Of a DNA stretch of 39,730 nucleotides, positions 35,965 through 39,730 are shown piece by piece. Numbering within the stretch: the first letter of the stretch is position 1; every line of letters starts with the position of its first letter. Below the pieces are notes generated by a model that saw nothing but the letters and a program-made list of their open reading frames with translations, was not told where the DNA came from and searched no databases. This DNA comes from Pseudomonadota bacterium (lineage in GTDB: Bacteria; Pseudomonadota; Gammaproteobacteria; Xanthomonadales; Xanthomonadaceae): positions 1 through 39,730 of the forward strand of contig CAUJJG010000035.1 in assembly GCA_963205445.1 (NCBI GenBank), written 5' to 3'. Made by a program: the position numbers and the translations under genes.

Positions 35965-36861
35965 TCACACCCAGGCGGTGAGGCCGCCGGCGATGTTGTA
36001 GACCTGCTTGAAGCCCAGCGCGCGGAAGTGCTCCGCTGCCTGTGCGCTGCGGCCGCCGACCTGGCAGAGGAAGGCCAGCGGGGTGTCCTTGGGCAGGGCC
36101 TCGATTTCTTCGACGCCGTCATCGAAATTGCGGCAGTCCACCGGGGCCGGCGCCTGCGCGCGTTCGTCGCTTGGACGCACGTCGACGATGACGAGGGTGC
36201 CTTCCTGCAGGCGGGCCTGCGCCTGGGCCGGGGTCAGGTTGATGACTTTGGGCGGCGCATTGGGGTTGTCGATCACCAGGCCCTTGCCACGGGCATCATC
36301 AGCCCAGTCGATGGTCATGCCGCGCGCGCGCTGGGCGCTGACCAGGTCGAACTGGGCGCGGATGCCGGCGGCTTCAGTGGCGATCGCCGCAGAATCCACC
36401 GGCGCCAGCTGCAGGCGCGCGTTGAAGCCCTTGTCCACTTCGATCTGCAGGGCATAGCCCTCGCCGGCATTGGCCAGCGCGGATTTCAGCATCTCGGCGG
36501 CGGCATCGGTGATGGTGATGTCAGGAGGGGTACGGTCCGGCGCCGGCACGCCCAGGGCCGCGTGCAGTTCGCCGCTGGCAGCCATCTGGGTGACGATGTC
36601 GCAACCGCCCACCAGCTCGCCGTGGATATAGAGCTGCGGGATGGTCGGCCAATCGCCGTAAACCTTGATGCCCTCGCGGATTTCCGGGTCGGCCAGCACG
36701 TTGACGTGGGCGTAGGCGGCACCGGTGGCATCCATCGCGGCGGCAGTCTTGGCCGAGAAGCCGCACTGCGGCGCCTCCGGCGTGCCCTTCAGGAACAGCA
36801 CCACGGGGTTGGTGGACAGGAGGGTTTCGATGCGGGCACGCAGGGCGGGGTCGAGCGACAT
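35965..36861 (-). CDS. Monothiol glutaredoxin - A-type-like - rhodanese fusion protein
   Basis: This 298-residue cytosolic protein has three parts. Residues 1-105 are a Grx4-type monothiol glutaredoxin with CGFS (33-36), WPTIPQLYI and GGCDIV, the class that binds 2Fe-2S clusters with glutathione. Residues 113-203 resemble the HesB/IscA A-type fold (ITITDAAAEMLKSAL...GMTIDWADDARGKGLVIDNPNAP), but no Cys of the usual C...CxC set is present. Residues 207-298 are a rhodanese domain with active-site Cys266 in CQVGGRS. A role joining iron-sulfur and sulfur transfer is likely. The ATG at 36861 is the natural start. It is transcribed alone. Confidence 0.92.
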   Translation of the reverse strand: MSLDPALRARIETLLSTNPVVLFLKGTPEAPQCGFSAKTAAAMDATGAAYAHVNVLADPEIREGIKVYGDWPTIPQLYIHGELVGGCDIVTQMAASGELHAALGVPAPDRTPPDITITDAAAEMLKSALANAGEGYALQIEVDKGFNARLQLAPVDSAAIATEAAGIRAQFDLVSAQRARGMTIDWADDARGKGLVIDNPNAPPKVINLTPAQAQARLQEGTLVIVDVRPSDERAQAPAPVDCRNFDDGVEEIEALPKDTPLAFLCQVGGRSAQAAEHFRALGFKQVYNIAGGLTAWV

Positions 36862-37035
36862 GGCGGGGACTTCAGGGGAGTGAGGGCGTCATTCTACGCC
36901 GGCAGCCGGCAATGGCCCGATGACGTCGGTCAAGTGGGCCCTTGGGTGGCACCACGCGCGCCCATGGGACAGCTATCGTCCTGTTAACACCCGGCGCTGT
37001 CAGTACGACTGTGGGGGGTATCCGGAACGCATCGC

Positions 37036-37581
37036 TTGACCGAGAACGAGACAACCGCCGGGCTGGTAGCCGCCGCGCGCCGTGGGGACGGCGGCGCGTT
37101 TGATCGTCTGTACCGCCGTTTCGTACCGGTGGTGCACGGCATTTTGCTGGGTATCGTGGCGCACGCCGACGTTGAGGATGTGGCGCAGCGCGTGTTTGTG
37201 GCAGCGTTTGGACGTCTGGCTGACTTGCGCGAGGATGCCGCTTTTCCCGGCTGGATCGCCCGCATGGCACGGCGCGCGGGGGTGGATGCGCGGCGACGGA
37301 ACGTTGCTGTGACGGGGCTGGAAATCGACGCGGTTGCCACCCACGCCAGCCACGAGGACCGAGTGGATGCAGTGCGGGCGCTGCAGGCGATCCGCAGCTT
37401 GCCGGAGGCCTACCGCGAGCCGCTGCTGCTGCGGTTGGTGGAAGGCCTGAGTGGGCCGGAGATTGCCGAGGTGACCGGGATGACGCCCGGCAGCGTGCGG
37501 GTCAATCTGCATCGCGGCATGGCATTGCTGCGACAGGCATTGGCGGAACCGGACGGGAGGGGTGTGCATGAATTCCCATGA
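37036..37581 (+). CDS. ECF RNA polymerase sigma factor
   Basis: This 181-residue sigma factor has region 2 (GGAFDRLYRRFVPVVHGILLGIVAHADVEDVAQRVFVAAFGRL), the FPGWIARMARRAGVDARRR turn, and region 4 (LPEAYREPLLLRLVEGLSGPEIAEVTGMTPGSVRVNLHRGMALLRQAL). The start appears to be TTG at 37036, since no ATG or GTG precedes the conserved part; a GGAAC purine run lies about 10 bases upstream. It overlaps the downstream FecR-domain gene by 14 bases, the usual pairing of sigma factor and membrane regulator. Confidence 0.9.
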   Translation: MTENETTAGLVAAARRGDGGAFDRLYRRFVPVVHGILLGIVAHADVEDVAQRVFVAAFGRLADLREDAAFPGWIARMARRAGVDARRRNVAVTGLEIDAVATHASHEDRVDAVRALQAIRSLPEAYREPLLLRLVEGLSGPEIAEVTGMTPGSVRVNLHRGMALLRQALAEPDGRGVHEFP

Positions 37582-38674
37582 CGATTACCTGTGGTCGAAG
37601 GCGGGCCAGGGGGAGGAGGACATCCGGCGCCTGGAGCGGCTGCTGGCGCCGTACGCACATGCGCCCGCGGCTGCTTCGCCGCAGGTGGCTGCACGGGCCG
37701 TGTCGGCATCGCAACGCCAACACCGGCACCGGCGGCTGCGGCGCATTGGATTGGGGCTGGCCGCTGCCTGCGCTGCCTGCGCTGCCTGTGTGCTGATGGT
37801 GACGCTGTGGCTGCAGTGGCGTCTCGTTTGGCCCCACAACGGCGCTTGGGCCGTGGCCGCCACACAGGGTCAAGTGCAGGCAGCGGGGATGCCGCTGCGG
37901 GCCGGGGCGCGGCTGCCGGCGGGCGGGGAAATCGTCACCGGCGAGGATGGTGTTGCGAGCTTGCAGATCGCACGGATCGGCGAACTTCGGATGGGTGCTG
38001 GCTCCCGGTTGCGGCTGGAGCAGACCGGGTCCGGCCGGCACCGCGTCCGCTTGCTGCAGGGGCATCTGTGGGCGCGGGTCTGGGCACCACCGGGGCATTT
38101 TGGTGTGCGCCTGCCACGGACCGAAGCGCTGGACATGGGCTGTGAGTTCACGCTGGACAGCGATGCGACGGGCGCAGGCACATTGACGGTGCGCAGCGGC
38201 TGGGTGCTGGTGGGCAGCGGGGTGGGTGAAGCCTTGGTGCCGCAGGGGGCCAGGGTGCGCCTGCGTGCGGATGGAACCGCCGGCATTCCCCATGACGTGG
38301 ATGCAGACAAGACGTTTGTGGATGCGCTGGCGGTGCTTGAAGCATCACGCTACCCGATAGCGGCGGACGATGTGCGCCTGCAAAAGCTGGTGGCACAAAC
38401 GCGGCCGGGTGATGCCATCAGCCTGTTGACGCTGCTGCAACGGCAGCCGCACCTGGCGCGTGGCCCACTGTACGACCGATTGCAGGCCATGCTTGCCGAT
38501 GCCGTCGCACCGTCGCGTCAGGCAGTGCTGCGCGGCGAGCCGGGCGCGTTGGAGACATGGTGGGACGCCTTGCCCTATCCGCGTGCCAAACGCTGGTGGT
38601 TGCATTGGCCGGATGCGCTGTCGTCAGGCGATGAAACAGGCGCGCAAACGCGTGCCACTGCGGCAGGCCCCTGA
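37568..38674 (+). CDS. FecR-domain membrane protein, probable anti-sigma/sigma regulator
   Basis: This 368-residue protein has a cytosolic N-terminus (MNSHDDYLWSKAGQGEEDIRRLERLL), a single membrane helix (LRRIGLGLAAACAACAACVLMVTLWLQW, about 58-85) and a periplasmic FecR-like beta domain (GEIVTGEDGVASLQIARIGELRMGAGSRLRLEQTG...GHLWARVWAPPGHFGVRLP). A C-terminal helical extension of about 120 residues follows. It likely controls the sigma factor encoded just upstream, with which it overlaps by 14 bases. No TonB receptor gene follows. The signal is therefore unknown, unlike FecR systems. The start at 37568 is preferred over the GTG six bases earlier. Confidence 0.87.
   Translation: MNSHDDYLWSKAGQGEEDIRRLERLLAPYAHAPAAASPQVAARAVSASQRQHRHRRLRRIGLGLAAACAACAACVLMVTLWLQWRLVWPHNGAWAVAATQGQVQAAGMPLRAGARLPAGGEIVTGEDGVASLQIARIGELRMGAGSRLRLEQTGSGRHRVRLLQGHLWARVWAPPGHFGVRLPRTEALDMGCEFTLDSDATGAGTLTVRSGWVLVGSGVGEALVPQGARVRLRADGTAGIPHDVDADKTFVDALAVLEASRYPIAADDVRLQKLVAQTRPGDAISLLTLLQRQPHLARGPLYDRLQAMLADAVAPSRQAVLRGEPGALETWWDALPYPRAKRWWLHWPDALSSGDETGAQTRATAAGP
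37762..37788 (+). repeat. Three perfect tandem copies of a 9-base unit inside the FecR-like gene
   Basis: CGCTGCCTG is repeated three times without change, encoding Ala-Ala-Cys three times within the membrane helix. Because the unit is nine bases, gain or loss of copies would keep the reading frame. Confidence 0.85.
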
Positions 38675-38734
38675 GTACGGTTAACGGTCATCGCGCTGCG
38701 GGTGTCTTTTCACGACATTCCCGTGGAGACTGCC

Positions 38735-39409
38735 ATGCTGCCTGCACTTGCCCGCGCCACCCTTGCGCTTGCACTCGTTCTGCCTGCCGCCTGCAATGCC
38801 CCGGCCCGGGAGCATGGCAGTGTGCGTGCCATCCATCGGCCGGTGCCGGTGATCGGCCACCCCTGTGAAGGCTGCGAAGCCGTCTTCGATGGCATGCCAT
38901 CGGACATTCCCTCCCGGATCCGGCTTGTGCCCGCCAGTGAGCCCGGCGTCCCGATGCGCATCTCCGGACGCGTGCTGGACAGTGCGGGCCATGCCCGCGC
39001 CGGCGTGGTGCTCTATGCCTATCAAACCAATCACGCCGGCATTTACCCGCGCCCGACGCAACGACTCGGCATGGAAGCCATGCGCCACGGGCGCTTGCGG
39101 GGGTGGGTGCGCAGCGATGCGCAGGGGCAATACCAAATCGACACCATCCGGCCAGGCAGTTATCCCGGCGAGGACGTTGCCGAACACGTCCACATGCATG
39201 TGCTCGAACCCGGTTGTTTCACCTATTTCATCGATGACCTGATGTTTCAGGATGACCCGAAGCTGTCGGCGGAGGAGCGGCGGCAGGCGATCGGTTCCGG
39301 CGGCAACGGCATCCTGCAACCGCGGATGGTGGACGGGCGTTGGCAGATCGAGCGCGACATCGTGCTCGGGCTGGGCGTACCCGGCCATCGCGACTGCCGT
39401 GCGCCATGA
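38735..39409 (+). CDS. Exported intradiol-ring-cleavage-dioxygenase-like protein
   Basis: This 224-residue protein starts with a signal sequence (MLPALARATLALALVLPAACNAP; possibly a lipoprotein, although Pro occupies the usual Leu position). The intradiol dioxygenase beta-sandwich follows: MRISGRVLDSAGHARAGVVLYAYQTNHAGIY, RGWVRSDAQGQYQIDTIRPGSYPG, and HVHMHVLEPG. The Tyr in YQTNHAGIY, Tyr in SYPG and the HxH pair could be the Fe(III) ligands of protocatechuate 3,4-dioxygenase relatives. Export is unusual for the catechol-degrading enzymes, so the substrate may be an extracellular aromatic. The start at 38735 follows the signal peptide. It overlaps the b561 gene by 4 bases (ATGA). Confidence 0.87.
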   Translation: MLPALARATLALALVLPAACNAPAREHGSVRAIHRPVPVIGHPCEGCEAVFDGMPSDIPSRIRLVPASEPGVPMRISGRVLDSAGHARAGVVLYAYQTNHAGIYPRPTQRLGMEAMRHGRLRGWVRSDAQGQYQIDTIRPGSYPGEDVAEHVHMHVLEPGCFTYFIDDLMFQDDPKLSAEERRQAIGSGGNGILQPRMVDGRWQIERDIVLGLGVPGHRDCRAP

Positions 39410-39645
39410 GTGACCAGCGCTATTCCGCCTGCATCCGTTGGCTGCACTGGACGGTGGCGGCAGGCGTAGCCGTCCAGCTTGCATTGGGCTGGGGCTCGGA
39501 GGCCCTCGATGGCGACGCCGGAATGCGCCTGCTGCGCCTGCATTTCCAGCTGGGCATGGTGCTGCTGATGTTGATGCTGCTTCGGCTTGCCTGCCGCATC
39601 GTTCGGTATCTGCCGGATGGGTTGGTCAGTCGTCGAATGCTGTAG
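39406..39645 (+). pseudogene. Cytochrome b561-like gene, truncated to its first two helices
   Basis: The 79-residue product begins RYSACIRWLHWTVAAGVAVQLALGWGSEAL and continues RLLRLHFQLGMVLLMLMLLRLACRIV. These match helices 1 and 2 of four-helix bacterial cytochrome b561, with candidate haem histidines in WLHW and RLHF. Members are normally about 170-190 residues; here helices 3 and 4 are absent and the frame ends RYLPDGLVSRRML. The bases beyond encode the convergent hydrolase, so the rest has been lost by deletion rather than frameshift. It cannot form the usual diheme protein. The start overlaps the dioxygenase-like stop (ATGA). Confidence 0.75.
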
Positions 39646-39730
39646 GGACGTCGATCAGCAGACGTTGCGCCACTGGCAGCGCGGCTTCGGCCCAGCGGGC
39701 ATATTGGCCGGCGGAGGGGTGCAGGCCGTC
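39626..39730 (-). CDS. SGNH/GDSL hydrolase, C-terminal fragment
   Basis: The minus strand from the right edge reads DGLHPSAGQYARWAEAALPVAQRLL and stops at 39626-39628 (TGA). DGLHPS carries the catalytic Asp and His of block V of SGNH/GDSL esterases and lipases. The rest of the gene lies outside the window. It overlaps the 3' end of the truncated b561 gene by 20 bases. It is not listed in the ORF track because it lacks a start inside the window. Confidence 0.8.
   Translation of the reverse strand, partial: DGLHPSAGQYARWAEAALPVAQRLLIDVPTAFDD

Noticed and set aside
36862-37035. Possible promoter of the second ECF sigma gene and inverted repeat TGACGTCGGTCA
   Set aside because: No -35/-10 pair with acceptable spacing was found, and the short repeat is weak; the 174-base gap shows nothing firm.

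Overview
The window is one continuous, roughly two-thirds-GC, gene-dense stretch of bacterial chromosome. The gene content points to a gammaproteobacterium of the Xanthomonadaceae/Lysobacteraceae group (Lysobacter, Luteimonas, Thermomonas or Xanthomonas-like): tsaD divergent from rpsU-yqeY, a folB/SDR/PTPS-like/MidA run, tandem DsbA proteins beside cytochrome c4 and engB, plant-type gshA, a TIGR02999-type ECF sigma factor beside a Ser/Thr kinase, and a Grx-rhodanese fusion. The genus assignment is inference. No rRNA, tRNA, CRISPR array, insertion sequence or prophage gene was recognised, and no gene-free stretch exceeds 300 bases.

Layout. 1-392: the C-terminus of a TonB-dependent receptor cut by the window edge, with a probable frameshift. 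447-1695 (minus): rpsU, yqeY and a GNAT acetyltransferase behind a strong sigma-70 promoter, divergent from tsaD (1802-2827). 2877-7083 (plus): a tightly coupled operon folB, SDR, divergent PTPS homologue, MidA-like methyltransferase, VanZ-like protein and NagX-like acyltransferase; four successive junctions are 4-nt start/stop overlaps. 7073-13373 (minus): cca, a GAF-GAF-GGDEF-EAL c-di-GMP enzyme and a Slt lytic transglycosylase. 13427-14227: a TauE/SafE transporter. 14252-17488 (minus): an EEP-family phosphodiesterase, then a redox cluster (DsbA lipoprotein, DsbA, dihaem cytochrome c4) with a clear promoter. 17604-24511 (plus): engB, gshA, ppc, frmA and fghA; gshA, frmA and fghA together supply glutathione and the glutathione-dependent formaldehyde pathway.

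24567-32146: an accessory-looking block with an unrecognised lipoprotein, a secreted VWA-PAN protein, another lipoprotein, an ECF sigma factor that overlaps tail-to-tail with a transmembrane Ser/Thr kinase-TPR protein, a Dph6-like ATP pyrophosphatase coupled to the kinase, a small unknown protein and a DegV protein. 32232-34900 (minus): two coupled exported amidohydrolase-fold proteins, one with its HxH metal motif and one without. 35022-35798: a short-form AMP nucleosidase, followed directly by a collapsed DUF924 gene remnant. 35965-36861 (minus): a three-domain glutaredoxin / A-type-like / rhodanese fusion. 37036-38674: an ECF sigma factor and its FecR-domain partner. 38735-39645: an exported intradiol-dioxygenase-like protein coupled to a cytochrome b561 gene that keeps only its first two helices. 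39626-39730 (minus): the C-terminus of an SGNH/GDSL hydrolase leaving the window.

Most of the window is ordinary core genome. The parts most worth a second look are the PTPS homologue that has lost its usual catalytic residues inside a coupled pterin operon, the paired intact and degenerate amidohydrolases, the Grx/A-type-like/rhodanese fusion without A-type cysteines, the kinase/sigma/VWA/Dph6 block, and the two gene remnants (DUF924 and b561).
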